From assembly GCA_903848645.1 (NCBI GenBank), contig CAINGU010000066.1:1-59259 (forward strand): DNA of 59,259 nt, in the 5' to 3' direction. A program made the position numbers and the translations under genes. Below, piece by piece: positions 47,884 through 54,650 of this stretch. Numbering within the stretch: position 1 is the stretch's first letter; every line of letters starts with the position of its first letter. The DNA comes from an uncultured cyanobacterium. Its GTDB lineage: Bacteria > Cyanobacteriota > Cyanobacteriia > Cyanobacteriales > Nostocaceae. The notes beneath the pieces were generated by a model that made no database searches, was not told where the DNA came from, and worked only from the letters and a program-made list of their open reading frames with translations.

Positions 47884-47891
47884 ACTATCGC
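47884..47891 (+). promoter_or_regulatory. Variant leader octamer (ACTATCGC) before 47921
   Basis: One mismatch, 29 nt before the ATG. No terminator precedes it. Confidence 0.5.
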
Positions 47892-47920
47892 TTCCCGATT
47901 CTGCTGAGTTTTGGGAAGCA

Positions 47921-48247
47921 ATGGAAAATAAGTCTTGTTTTAATTGGATTGTCAAAAATGATTTTGCAGACGCAGATTTCTGGCTAATCAATAAGGGTAG
48001 TCTCAAGGATTTAGGTAAACCAGTGCGGGAGTTTCAACATTATTATACAGGCATTCAATGTCCAGTATTAATATGGCCTGATTATGGATATTATCTCTGC
48101 GTTTATTTCCAGCAAATTGGTGTGTGGGAACGATTGGGTATTGGGACTACCAGTTACAAGAATCTGAGAATTACAGATATCCGCAAAGTATTTAATCAGG
48201 TATCTCGACAACATTCACTGGATAAAAGGATAGTGAGATTAAGATGA
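47921..48247 (+). CDS. Hypothetical protein
   Basis: 108 residues: MENKSCFNWIVKNDFADADF, WLINKGSLKDLGKPVREFQH, VLIWPDYGYYLCVYFQQIG and RKVFNQVSRQHSLDKRIVRL. Aromatic-rich alpha/beta. The leader is embedded right after the previous stop. Not recognised. Confidence 0.55.
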   Translation: MENKSCFNWIVKNDFADADFWLINKGSLKDLGKPVREFQHYYTGIQCPVLIWPDYGYYLCVYFQQIGVWERLGIGTTSYKNLRITDIRKVFNQVSRQHSLDKRIVRLR

Positions 48248-48253
48248 GTTAAT

Positions 48254-48261
48254 GCTATCGC
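48254..48261 (+). promoter_or_regulatory. GCTATCGC leader octamer before 48293
   Basis: Exact octamer, 31 nt before the ATG. GTGGTGTTGTTGTTTTTGG and TATTAACC follow, close to the family consensus. Confidence 0.65.
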
Positions 48262-48292
48262 TTAGTGGTGTTGTTGTTTTTGGTATTAACCA

Positions 48293-48496
48293 ATGAATGA
48301 ATTTCTAGAAAGTTTATCCCGTGCATATTGGAAAATGAATTATGAACAATTCCTGGAAAGAACCGGGTTTGTTAGTTCAGATTATGCACTGCAAAAGTTC
48401 AAACTATTTCAACAAAGTGCCAAGGGGTTATTAGATTTTGATGTAGAAACCTTAACTTCAATTCTATCACAAGAACAAGAATCTATCAACCAATAG
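48293..48496 (+). CDS. Small hypothetical protein
   Basis: 67 residues, helical: MNEFLESLSRAYWKMNYEQF, LERTGFVSSDYALQKFKLFQ and LLDFDVETLTSILSQEQES. No Shine-Dalgarno sequence. It is followed by a GTGACTGGTG hairpin region at 48504. Not recognised. Confidence 0.5.
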   Translation: MNEFLESLSRAYWKMNYEQFLERTGFVSSDYALQKFKLFQQSAKGLLDFDVETLTSILSQEQESINQ

Positions 48497-48503
48497 TAAA
48501 CAA

Positions 48504-48531
48504 AGTGACTGGTGTGAAAACACTGGTCATT
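48504..48531 (+). repeat. Hairpin between array genes
   Basis: The stem AGTGACTGGTGT / ACACTGGTCATTTACT. A weak T-run, so terminator function is uncertain. Confidence 0.5.
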
Positions 48532-48547
48532 TACTCTCAATATTACC

Positions 48548-49006
48548 ATGAATAAATCACATAAAGCACTGGATTTGTTATTGAGTCTGCGAAATTCCGT
48601 CAATAAAATCTCAGCAGAAATTGAGGTGGTGATGCCAGATGCTATTTCTGAAGCTCTTGAAATCGTTGCAACTGCTAAAAACAAGGCGGTTTATAACAAC
48701 AAAGATGGCAGAATTGTTTTAGTTTTCAGGAAAAAGTTTTCTACTAATAAAGAAGATACCAAATTAGCCAGATTAGATGAGGATATTCACCGAATTACTG
48801 GGGAATTAGCTAATAAAAATTCTGAACAAATTGCAGAAATTGAATCTCAGATTGAAGACCTCCAGGGACAGATTGAATTATTGGAGAAACAACGGGATAG
48901 ATTATTGAGCGATCGCCGCATTACCAATCTCAAACGACAATACCACGAACACCGGGAATCAACATTGTATTTAGACCCCAATTTATCGGTATTTTTGAAC
49001 GATTGA
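48548..49006 (+). CDS. Coiled-coil hypothetical protein
   Basis: 152 residues: MNKSHKALDLLLSLRNSVNK, AEIEVVMPDAISEALEIVAT, AVYNNKDGRIVLVFRKKF, then a long coiled coil about 75-125 (IAEIESQIEDLQGQIELLEK). No GCTATCGC leader precedes it, so it may be co-transcribed with the gene at 48293. A HIP1 site is inside. Not recognised. Confidence 0.55.
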   Translation: MNKSHKALDLLLSLRNSVNKISAEIEVVMPDAISEALEIVATAKNKAVYNNKDGRIVLVFRKKFSTNKEDTKLARLDEDIHRITGELANKNSEQIAEIESQIEDLQGQIELLEKQRDRLLSDRRITNLKRQYHEHRESTLYLDPNLSVFLND

Positions 49007-49008
49007 AT

Positions 49009-49016
49009 GCTATCGC
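49009..49016 (+). promoter_or_regulatory. GCTATCGC leader octamer before 49048
   Basis: Exact octamer, 31 nt before the ATG, immediately after the stop of the previous gene. Confidence 0.6.
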
Positions 49017-49047
49017 TTTGTAGTATTGGTGATTTCAATGTGACACA

Positions 49048-49503
49048 ATGGAATTAAGACGATATAGATTTAATCGTAAAACAGGGAAAGTTTACCTGGA
49101 AGTTGGCAAGGAATTGAGTGATATTGGTGCAACTTTGAAGATGATTATATTATGGGCATCACAACCAGTTTATGGTAAACCATTTGCCCATTTACCTGCA
49201 CAGAATTGGGTGCAAATAACGTTTCTTGATATGCAAAGTAATTGGTGTTATGCACTGCTAAATAGCGGGGCTACAGATGCTTTGAATCCTTGGTTACAAT
49301 ACAGAAAACAAATTGAATCAGAACTGGAATTATGCGGAGTAATCACCACCATTAGTTTAGTGAAATTTGAGGAGCAAAGTGAATTCTTTGATTATCACTT
49401 TTCCGGTGTTCGAGGAAAACCAGGACTCGAAGAACGGATGAAAACACTTATTGATAATAGTGGTCATGTTTTGGTGGATACATCGGTGAATTTATTGACG
49501 TAA
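49048..49503 (+). CDS. Hypothetical protein
   Basis: 151 residues: MELRRYRFNRKTGKVYLEVG, IGATLKMIILWASQPVYGKP, AQNWVQITFLDMQSNWCYAL and TISLVKFEEQSEFFDYHFSG. Beta-rich. It directly precedes the DUF5895-like gene in the array. Function unknown. Confidence 0.55.
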   Translation: MELRRYRFNRKTGKVYLEVGKELSDIGATLKMIILWASQPVYGKPFAHLPAQNWVQITFLDMQSNWCYALLNSGATDALNPWLQYRKQIESELELCGVITTISLVKFEEQSEFFDYHFSGVRGKPGLEERMKTLIDNSGHVLVDTSVNLLT

Positions 49504-49508
49504 TAGTT

Positions 49509-49533
49509 GGGAGATAGGGGAAACCTTGTCTCT
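49509..49533 (+). terminator. Hairpin, possible terminator
   Basis: GAGATAGGGG / CCTTGTCTC around AAA. No T-run follows; TAATGCTATCGC comes next. Confidence 0.45.
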
Positions 49534-49536
49534 AAT

Positions 49537-49544
49537 GCTATCGC
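49537..49544 (+). promoter_or_regulatory. GCTATCGC leader octamer before 49601
   Basis: Exact octamer but 56 nt before the ATG. An 11-codon upstream ORF (ATG at 49563, stop TGA at 49596) lies between. Confidence 0.5.
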
Positions 49545-49600
49545 TTTTTGATGTTGGTTTCTATGAAACTAAATGATGTTAATGTCTTTCAATTTTGATT

Positions 49601-50548
49601 ATGACTAGAAAAAGAACCGCTAACAATGTTGAAAATGGAGTTAATGAAATGACTGTTGATAATGTTCAAAATGGAGTTAATGAAATGACTGATAATGTCG
49701 AAAACACAGTTGATGAAGTTACCGAGAATGTTGATAATCAAGAAGTAGATGTTAGTTCTGAATTTGAAATAGATCCTGCATTAATGGGAGAAGAGTTTAA
49801 TTGTGTAAGAACTAAGCGATTTCCTTATGGAATTGTCATCAATGAGGAAACAGCCGGGTTATTCATTCCTGAAAAGAGTTTAGCAAAAGCTGGATGGTTT
49901 GGAACTCCCGAAATAGTTGAAAAGGATTTATCAGGTGGTGTTGAGAAAGGATTATTTATTACCAATGCTAGAATGATAATCTTGGGTAATGTGCGTCCCT
50001 ATTTGAGATATAAAACTGATTTGAAAGATAACCGAGAATTAGAAGGAATAATGATTGGTTGGTACGACGAATATTCTGAAGAAATTGACAAGAAAATGAT
50101 GAGTGCAGTTTCAGAGCATTTAATCATGTTTTTGGATAATGCTAACAATTTCCTGCATCAAACCCCAATTAGAATCAGATTCAAGAATGTATCGCTGTGG
50201 AGTTTACGAGAAGCTTTGGAACAGTATTACTCTCAAGCTGAATTAACATTTGCGAGAATGCTGAACAAGAAACCCAGTGGTAAAGATGATAGATGGCGTT
50301 CATTGTGTGTTGTTGATGTGGAGTTTAAAGGTGTTAAGGAAGGTGAAGGTAAAAATCGGTCATTCTGCTGCAAAGTAGGGACTTACATTCACCCCGATGA
50401 AGAAAACTTCCCAGCTTTGTTTATGGGAACAAGAACCAAAATGTCTGCGGTGTTGGAAAAGTATGATACTAGCTTAGGTTTTGATGAAACCGTCAAGGCT
50501 TTGTTACCAGCACTTACTAAGTTGGCATTACCAGAAAGTCAACAGTAG
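49601..50548 (+). CDS. DUF5895-like cyanobacterial plasmid protein
   Basis: 315 residues from the ATG at 49601; a TTG at 49595 is possible but no better. Residues 1-50 are imperfect repeats of NVENGVNEMT. The core FPYGIVINEETAGLFIPEKS, LAKAGWFGTPEIVEKD, RPYLRYKTDL and GIMIGWYDEYSEE matches a family I recall as DUF5895, found on cyanobacterial plasmids and prophages. C-terminal block LCVVDVEFKGVKEGEG. Function unknown. One of the longest genes of the array. Terminator at 50573. Confidence 0.6.
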   Translation: MTRKRTANNVENGVNEMTVDNVQNGVNEMTDNVENTVDEVTENVDNQEVDVSSEFEIDPALMGEEFNCVRTKRFPYGIVINEETAGLFIPEKSLAKAGWFGTPEIVEKDLSGGVEKGLFITNARMIILGNVRPYLRYKTDLKDNRELEGIMIGWYDEYSEEIDKKMMSAVSEHLIMFLDNANNFLHQTPIRIRFKNVSLWSLREALEQYYSQAELTFARMLNKKPSGKDDRWRSLCVVDVEFKGVKEGEGKNRSFCCKVGTYIHPDEENFPALFMGTRTKMSAVLEKYDTSLGFDETVKALLPALTKLALPESQQ

Positions 50549-50572
50549 TCATTAAGGATTCACGGACAAGTA

Positions 50573-50604
50573 AGGACTCAGGGGAAACCTTGGGTCTTTT
50601 TTTT
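50573..50604 (+). terminator. Intrinsic terminator with a GGAAAC loop
   Basis: The stem GACTCAGG / CCTTGGGTC around GGAAA, then TTTTTTTT. The same loop type occurs at 51663. Confidence 0.85.
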
Positions 50605-50611
50605 AAGGAGT

Positions 50612-50619
50612 GCTATCGC
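50612..50619 (+). promoter_or_regulatory. GCTATCGC leader octamer before 50656
   Basis: Exact octamer, 36 nt before the ATG, directly after a terminator. Confidence 0.6.
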
Positions 50620-50655
50620 TTAGAGAAAGTGATTATTTAAACACCGGAGTAGACA

Positions 50656-51378
50656 ATGAAACTATTAATTATTGACACCGAAACCACCGATATTAATGAT
50701 GCAAAGGTATGTGAGATTGCAGCAACTTTGTATCAAGTTGGTGAGAATATCAGGGAAACCGGGGCGATTTGTAGTGTTTCCACAGTGTTACCAGTGACAG
50801 AAAACCCCGCAGAGTTTGTGAATGGTATTAGTCCAGAGTTGACATTGAATGCTCCTGGATGGATTGCACCAATATTTGTGGGAACGCTCAAGAAAATGGC
50901 TAATGCTGCTGATTATGCGATAGCGTAAGCGCTGACTTGTCAGTTCGCTTTTAATGCTGAATTTGATGCACCCCTGGTAGATAAATTATTGAATACAAAC
51001 CTCAATTGGTTATGTGCCATGAAGGATTTTGATTGGGGTTATCCTGCTAAAAATGACAGTTACAAACTCACTGATTTAGCTTTGTGGATGGGTATTGGCA
51101 TTAGCACAGTACACAGGGCAGGTGATGATGTCCGCTTATTGGTGGAATGCTTTAATCGGCGTAAACAACAATTACCAGACATAGTTGAACAAGCGATATT
51201 TGTCTCCAATTCACCGATGATTGAGTTCAAGGCAATGGTTGGATATGACAATCGTGAACTAGCTAAAACTGCTGGGTTTTATTGGGATGGTGACAGGAAA
51301 CTATGGACTAAGAAACTCCGTGAATGTCGGTTTGATGAATTTGTGAAAACCCTGGCATTTGGAGTTGAGATTATCTAA
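50656..51378 (+). pseudogene. DnaQ-like 3'-5' exonuclease broken by an in-frame repeat
   Basis: 241 codons in one frame with one internal TAA at 50926. The start MKLLIIDTETTDINDAKVCE has the DxE metal-binding motif (DTETTD). After the stop come AFNAEFDAPLVDKLLN, with the NxEFD exonuclease motif II, and HRAGDDVRLLVECF, with the HxxxDD motif III. The stop lies in a palindromic GCGATAGCGTAAGCGCTG repeat inserted in frame at 50914-50945. The C-terminal ~60 residues (FVSNSPMIEFKAMVGYDNRE) are extra. It was an exonuclease, probably now inactive or a split product. Confidence 0.75.
50914..50950. repeat. Palindromic repeat inserted in the exonuclease gene
   Basis: GCGATAGCGTAAGCGCTGAC then TTGTCAGTTCGC. 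A member of the dispersed family that introduces TAA in frame. Confidence 0.75.
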
Positions 51379-51409
51379 ATAGAAATGTCCAGAGTTATTC
51401 GCTTTGGGC

Positions 51410-51417
51410 GCTATCGC
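51410..51417 (+). promoter_or_regulatory. GCTATCGC leader octamer before 51448
   Basis: Exact octamer, 30 nt before the ATG at 51448, with GGTGTTTTTTGTAATG between. Confidence 0.6.
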
Positions 51418-51447
51418 TTCAGGATTTTGGTGTTTTTTGTAATGATT

Positions 51448-51654
51448 ATGAACCCAAATATCCTGAACGAATTAGAAACCAAAATCAATGATGGTATTGG
51501 TACTTTTGAGGAATTAGACTCCGTTTGTTCTCAGTTAATTAATATCATTCATCAACAAAATGAGTTGGCAGTGAAAGCTAATGAACTCTTTGAAAGATTA
51601 AGACCCGATTGGTCTAGTGTTCCTTTTCAGGCTTGGGTAATTGGAGAGGTTTAA
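51448..51654 (+). CDS. Small hypothetical protein
   Basis: 68 residues from the ATG at 51448 (MNPNILNELETKINDGIGTF), chosen by octamer spacing; ATGs at 51385 and 51442 are also in frame. Text: EELDSVCSQLINIIHQQNEL and SVPFQAWVIGEV. Helical. Terminator at 51663. Not recognised. Confidence 0.5.
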   Translation: MNPNILNELETKINDGIGTFEELDSVCSQLINIIHQQNELAVKANELFERLRPDWSSVPFQAWVIGEV

Positions 51655-51662
51655 CTGTAATA

Positions 51663-51687
51663 ACTCAGGGGAAACCCTGGGTTTTTT
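51663..51687 (+). terminator. Intrinsic terminator with a GGAAAC loop
   Basis: The stem ACTCAGGG / CCCTGGGT around GAAA, then TTTTTT. The next leader octamer starts immediately after it. Confidence 0.85.
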
Positions 51688-51695
51688 GCTGTCGC
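51688..51695 (+). promoter_or_regulatory. Variant leader octamer (GCTGTCGC) before 51738
   Basis: One mismatch, 42 nt before the ATG. This gene has its own AAGGAGAA ribosome-binding site. Confidence 0.5.
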
Positions 51696-51737
51696 TTGTT
51701 AGTGATGATAACTAAATTGTAATTTAAGGAGAAAATA

Positions 51738-52025
51738 ATGACTCATCAAGTTGATTCCGAAAATAATTTATCTGGAGCATCAATTTTTAGCAAATTAGAA
51801 CAATGTGTTAAAGATGGGCGTAAAGGTGAATGTAGTTTAAGTCCTGAAGAAAAAGCAATTTTGTTTCAGGTAAGGCAAAATTTAGAGAGAGGATATACCT
51901 ACGAAACTCCATTTATTTGGAAACATTTAGTAGTTAACACAAACTGGTTATCTCTTTGCTTCCCTAGAACAATTGTTGTTACTTTGGAATATTACAAAAC
52001 ATTACCTCCGACAGTAAATTATTAA
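51738..52025 (+). CDS. Hypothetical protein
   Basis: 95 residues: MTHQVDSENNLSGASIFSKL, CVKDGRKGECSLSPEEKAIL, FQVRQNLERGYTYETPFIWK and IVVTLEYYKTLPPTVNY. Helical centre. An AAGGAG Shine-Dalgarno sequence is present, unlike most array members. Not recognised. Confidence 0.55.
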   Translation: MTHQVDSENNLSGASIFSKLEQCVKDGRKGECSLSPEEKAILFQVRQNLERGYTYETPFIWKHLVVNTNWLSLCFPRTIVVTLEYYKTLPPTVNY

Positions 52026-52095
52026 TTGAATCAAATAGCGATCAATTAAAAGTTATCGGATGTAAAAGTCAAGTAAAGCACATCTAAACAATAAT

Positions 52096-52128
52096 GCTGG
52101 GTTGGGTTTTCCCGACTCGGCTTTTTTT
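52096..52128 (+). terminator. Intrinsic terminator
   Basis: The 11-bp stem GCTGGGTTGGG / CCCGACTCGGC with TTTT loop and TTTTTTT. The next gene starts 17 nt later without a leader octamer. Confidence 0.85.
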
Positions 52129-52145
52129 ATGAACCGGAGGACACC

Positions 52146-52490
52146 ATGACATATCAAGTTGAATTAAACACCGAGGCATTATCTAAAAGATTGGCAGATA
52201 TTGGTACAACCTTATATCAAATCTCCAAAAGAATTGCAGAGATTAAAGGTTCTGGAAAACCCGCAACTTATCATACTTCAACAGGTAAAGCTATTGAAGA
52301 CCCCATGAAAAGTAAATTGTCTACGATTCTCGAAATTATAGAAGCTATGGGTGGCAGGGCATACATTGAATGGGATGATGTGGAATCCTTGAATAAGGAA
52401 GAATACTTTGTTGATCAACGCATAGATAAGTTAGAGAAATCTATGGAAGAAATGAAATCTTTGCTTCAACAATTAGTTAATAAACAGTAA
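52146..52490 (+). CDS. Hypothetical helical protein
   Basis: 114 residues: MTYQVELNTEALSKRLADIG, TTLYQISKRIAEIKGSGKPA, EIIEAMGGRAYIEWDDVESL and a C-terminal coiled coil LEKSMEEMKSLLQQLVNKQ. It has a CCGGAGGACACC ribosome-binding region and no GCTATCGC leader, an exception in the array. Not recognised. Confidence 0.55.
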   Translation: MTYQVELNTEALSKRLADIGTTLYQISKRIAEIKGSGKPATYHTSTGKAIEDPMKSKLSTILEIIEAMGGRAYIEWDDVESLNKEEYFVDQRIDKLEKSMEEMKSLLQQLVNKQ

Positions 52491-52509
52491 TGTCGGGGTT
52501 TTAAGTTTA

Positions 52510-52560
52510 GCGATGCCTACTGCGAGCGAAGCGATTCCTACGGAGCGCTTCGCTATCGCT
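52510..52560. repeat. Palindromic repeat adjoining a leader relic
   Basis: GCGATGCCTACTGCGAGCGA then GCGATTCCTACGGAGCGCTT, ending CGCTATCGC. Its last eight bases are also the leader octamer. Confidence 0.6.
52552..52559 (+). promoter_or_regulatory. Leader octamer without a gene
   Basis: GCTATCGC followed by TTATTAGTGGTCGCTGTTTT and TTTAATACC, as in the leader at 48254, but no start codon for a real gene follows. The octamer also belongs to the palindromic repeat. Confidence 0.45.
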
Positions 52561-52641
52561 TTATTAGTGGTCGCTGTTTTTTTAATACCCTGTACACCAA
52601 ATCAACAAAGAAGACGTTACCGCAAGGTTATCTGTGAGGAC

Positions 52642-52649
52642 GCTATCGC
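52642..52649 (+). promoter_or_regulatory. GCTATCGC leader octamer before 52684
   Basis: Exact octamer, 34 nt before the ATG, with CAGAGGTGGTGGTTTTTATT between. Confidence 0.6.
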
Positions 52650-52683
52650 GCAGAGGTGGTGGTTTTTATTAATTAGGACACCC

Positions 52684-52962
52684 ATGAATAACATGATAGT
52701 TCATTATCAAGGATTCCAAATCGAAATTTATGAAAATCATCCTACATGGATTGACCAACGATATGCTTCCGAAGTTAGTCTTTCCTCGCATCCTGATTTC
52801 TATATATTTGATGGTAACGCTTGTACTCCAGATTTCGACAGTTGTTTGATTCAATCTCTCAGAAACTGTGATGACCTTATTAGAGATTATGGGGCAAATG
52901 TTATTTTTGAACCAACTTTGGTCTTGAATCCTCCTGGTTGGAATGATCCAGACAATTTCTAA
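52684..52962 (+). CDS. Hypothetical protein
   Basis: 92 residues from the ATG at 52684 (MNNMIVHYQGFQIEIYENHP), 34 nt after the octamer; the open frame from 52513 overlaps the repeat and the leader and is not used. Text: WIDQRYASEVSLSSHPDFYI and RNCDDLIRDYGANVIFEPTL. Alpha/beta. An opposite-strand frame at 52669 is a shadow. Not recognised. Confidence 0.55.
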   Translation: MNNMIVHYQGFQIEIYENHPTWIDQRYASEVSLSSHPDFYIFDGNACTPDFDSCLIQSLRNCDDLIRDYGANVIFEPTLVLNPPGWNDPDNF

Positions 52963-52967
52963 CAATT

Positions 52968-53002
52968 AGTTGGCAATACATAAGGGTATTGCTGACTTTT
53001 TT
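52968..53002 (+). terminator. Intrinsic terminator
   Basis: The stem AGTTGGCAATAC / GTATTGCTGACT with TTTTTT, 4 nt before the next leader. Confidence 0.85.
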
Positions 53003-53005
53003 AAT

Positions 53006-53013
53006 GCTATCGC
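53006..53013 (+). promoter_or_regulatory. GCTATCGC leader octamer before 53034/53049
   Basis: Exact octamer, 20 nt before the ATG at 53034 and 35 nt before that at 53049. Confidence 0.55.
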
Positions 53014-53033
53014 TTATTGGGGCTGTTGACTAT

Positions 53034-53399
53034 ATGGAGAAATTAGAAATGTACGCAGAACTGTTTGATATTAATAAAATGGAAAAAAGAACCTGGATTT
53101 CACCGGATAAAAAGTTTATAGACTTTTTAGAGAGTTCCATGTTTATATGTAAAGACCCTCGCTATGATGATGGATTATATGGACATTATGAAATTCAAGT
53201 TACCAGATGGGCTAAGAACACTAAGGTAGCATTGGTTCATATCTTGTTTGACCCCGGACTGATGGGAGATGGTGATAAACCAGATTTAGATGAAACGTTT
53301 ATACAAGTTCGTAAAGCTCCAAATGATGATATGGAAACTTTATATAAATTTGTAGATGAATTAATTGAACTTGCTAATAAGAAAACATCTTTTATCTAG
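53034..53399 (+). CDS. Hypothetical protein
   Basis: 121 residues from 53034 (MEKLEMYAELFDINKMEKRT). The ATG at 53049 has a GGAG nine nt before it and a family-typical octamer spacing of 35 nt, so it may be the true start. Text: SPDKKFIDFLESSMFICKDP, YEIQVTRWAKNTKVALVHIL and LYKFVDELIELANKKTS. Alpha/beta. Terminator at 53406. Not recognised. Confidence 0.55.
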   Translation: MEKLEMYAELFDINKMEKRTWISPDKKFIDFLESSMFICKDPRYDDGLYGHYEIQVTRWAKNTKVALVHILFDPGLMGDGDKPDLDETFIQVRKAPNDDMETLYKFVDELIELANKKTSFI

Positions 53400-53405
53400 T
53401 TATTT

Positions 53406-53432
53406 GACTCAGGTTTATTTCTGGGTCTTTTT
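53406..53432 (+). terminator. Intrinsic terminator
   Basis: The stem GACTCAG / CTGGGTC with TTTTT. Confidence 0.8.
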
Positions 53433-53520
53433 AGAAGTTTATCAGTAATTAATCGGGTTGGGGTTTCCCAGCCTATTAATGTTGTCATGTTTAGAATATA
53501 ATTCTTTAGGAGTTTACCAA

Positions 53521-53826
53521 ATGAAACTGTTAACAGGATTTACCCCGAAAGCATTATTACCTGCTAGATGTTATCATCCAAAACCACCAAAGCAACGGTT
53601 ATTAGAGGTGATTGAATTATTGGATAATCATGGGGTATTGACAGATTATAATTCAAGGTTGTTGGAAGCAATTGCAACTGCACCAATATGGGATGAAGAA
53701 GCCTATGCAAAGTTTGAAAACTTGGGATTATTAATAGCTAAAGAACAGTTTAATTTAGCATTCATTAATTCGGAATATGAAGAAACCCTGGCATCCCCTG
53801 AAAACCCCGACAACTGGAAAAAGTGA
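53521..53826 (+). CDS. Hypothetical protein
   Basis: 101 residues from the ATG at 53521 (MKLLTGFTPKALLPARCYHP), with AGGAG before it; the frame is open from 53458. Text: QRLLEVIELLDNHGVLTDYN, SRLLEAIATAPIWDEEAYAK and NLGLLIAKEQFNLAFINSEY. Helical. No GCTATCGC leader is close (the nearest is the next one, at 53832). Not recognised. Confidence 0.55.
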   Translation: MKLLTGFTPKALLPARCYHPKPPKQRLLEVIELLDNHGVLTDYNSRLLEAIATAPIWDEEAYAKFENLGLLIAKEQFNLAFINSEYEETLASPENPDNWKK

Positions 53827-53831
53827 TTAAT

Positions 53832-53839
53832 GCTATCGC
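53832..53839 (+). promoter_or_regulatory. GCTATCGC leader octamer before 53882
   Basis: Exact octamer, 42 nt before the ATG, right after the previous stop. Last member of the array. Confidence 0.55.
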
Positions 53840-53881
53840 TTAATGAATTTGGTTACTTTTGAATAAAAAATAGGGGTTAAA

Positions 53882-54157
53882 ATGTTTGTCAAAACTATCG
53901 CAGTCAGCTACGAAAGAAAGTTTAATTTGGGTGACTTTAATAGTGCCACATTAGGCTGTTCAATTTGGGCATCAATATCAGAAGGAGAAAATGAGGATAT
54001 GTGTACTCAACTTCTCCAAGATAAATGTCGGGAAGCTGTCAGGGAAGAATACAGAAAACTGATTAATAAAGCTCAATCAGTAGAGACTTTCACTGTTAAT
54101 GGTAATTCCCCTGTTGATGATGAATTCATCCCAGAAGGTAATACCTATGGCAATTAA
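53882..54157 (+). CDS. Hypothetical protein, last gene of the array
   Basis: 91 residues: MFVKTIAVSYERKFNLGDFN, SATLGCSIWASISEGENEDM and DKCREAVREEYRKLINKAQS. The VSYERKFNLGDFNSA part is beta-type as in small phage proteins with a YxRKxNLGxY motif, known from several cyanophage/plasmid genes. Terminator at 54169. Function unknown. Confidence 0.55.
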   Translation: MFVKTIAVSYERKFNLGDFNSATLGCSIWASISEGENEDMCTQLLQDKCREAVREEYRKLINKAQSVETFTVNGNSPVDDEFIPEGNTYGN

Positions 54158-54168
54158 ATAATAAATAG

Positions 54169-54190
54169 GCTGGGTTTATCCCGGCTTTTT
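54169..54190 (+). terminator. Intrinsic terminator
   Basis: The stem GCTGGG / CCCGGC with TTTTT, closing the array. Confidence 0.75.
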
Positions 54191-54374
54191 CCATTTAACT
54201 ATAATGATTGTATCAATTACTACGTCATTAAAGATAGTTGCTGGTCATTGGAGGAGAGCTTTAAGGACAGAATGAGTGAGCTTGCAATGATATTAGGTGA
54301 GTGTGAGAGATGCAATTATTGGATGAGCAGATTAAAATATAGTTAGCTAAGGTTGGTTTTACTTTATAGGTTTT

Positions 54375-54650
54375 ATGACTCCAGTTATTTTGCAAAAGCT
54401 TAATCCTATCGTTCTTGAAAAACTCAAATATCTTGCTCAAAGTCATCAACGGACTTTAGAAGAAGAAATCACATCTATTCTTGAAGATGTCACGGAAAAT
54501 ACACCTATAATTACACCTGAAAATAGGGGCTGGTTTCCTGGTTTTTTTGAGGAAGTTATTGGTGGATGGGCAGGAGAACCACTGGTTAGAGAGCATCAAG
54601 CAGAAGCGCAGGAGAGAGATTTTTTGTTATGTTCAAGATTTAGAACTTAA
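54375..54650 (+). CDS. VapB/FitA-type antitoxin-like protein, without toxin
   Basis: 91 residues. The N-terminal MTPVILQKLNPIVLEKLKYL then AQSHQRTLEEEITSILEDV is the ribbon-helix-helix type region of FitA/VapB antitoxins. GWFPGFFEEVIGGWAGEPLV then REHQAEAQERDFLL is the toxin-binding tail. The last residues CSRFRT are off the normal pattern because an IscB-like fragment begins in another frame at 54628. No PIN-domain toxin follows. An orphan or decayed antitoxin. Confidence 0.6.
   Translation: MTPVILQKLNPIVLEKLKYLAQSHQRTLEEEITSILEDVTENTPIITPENRGWFPGFFEEVIGGWAGEPLVREHQAEAQERDFLLCSRFRT

Noticed and set aside
44528-53839. Interpretation of the array as a classical integron cassette array
   Set aside because: No attC-type core sites (GTTRRRY) or integrase are present; octamers sit before genes rather than as stem-loop recombination sites after them. 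It cannot be excluded that another recombinase uses the boundaries.
54240-54345. Short open frame reading YYVIKDSCWSLEESFKDRMS
   Set aside because: It looks partly protein-like, but has no start codon, no recognisable family and ends after about 40 codons; not enough to call a gene.
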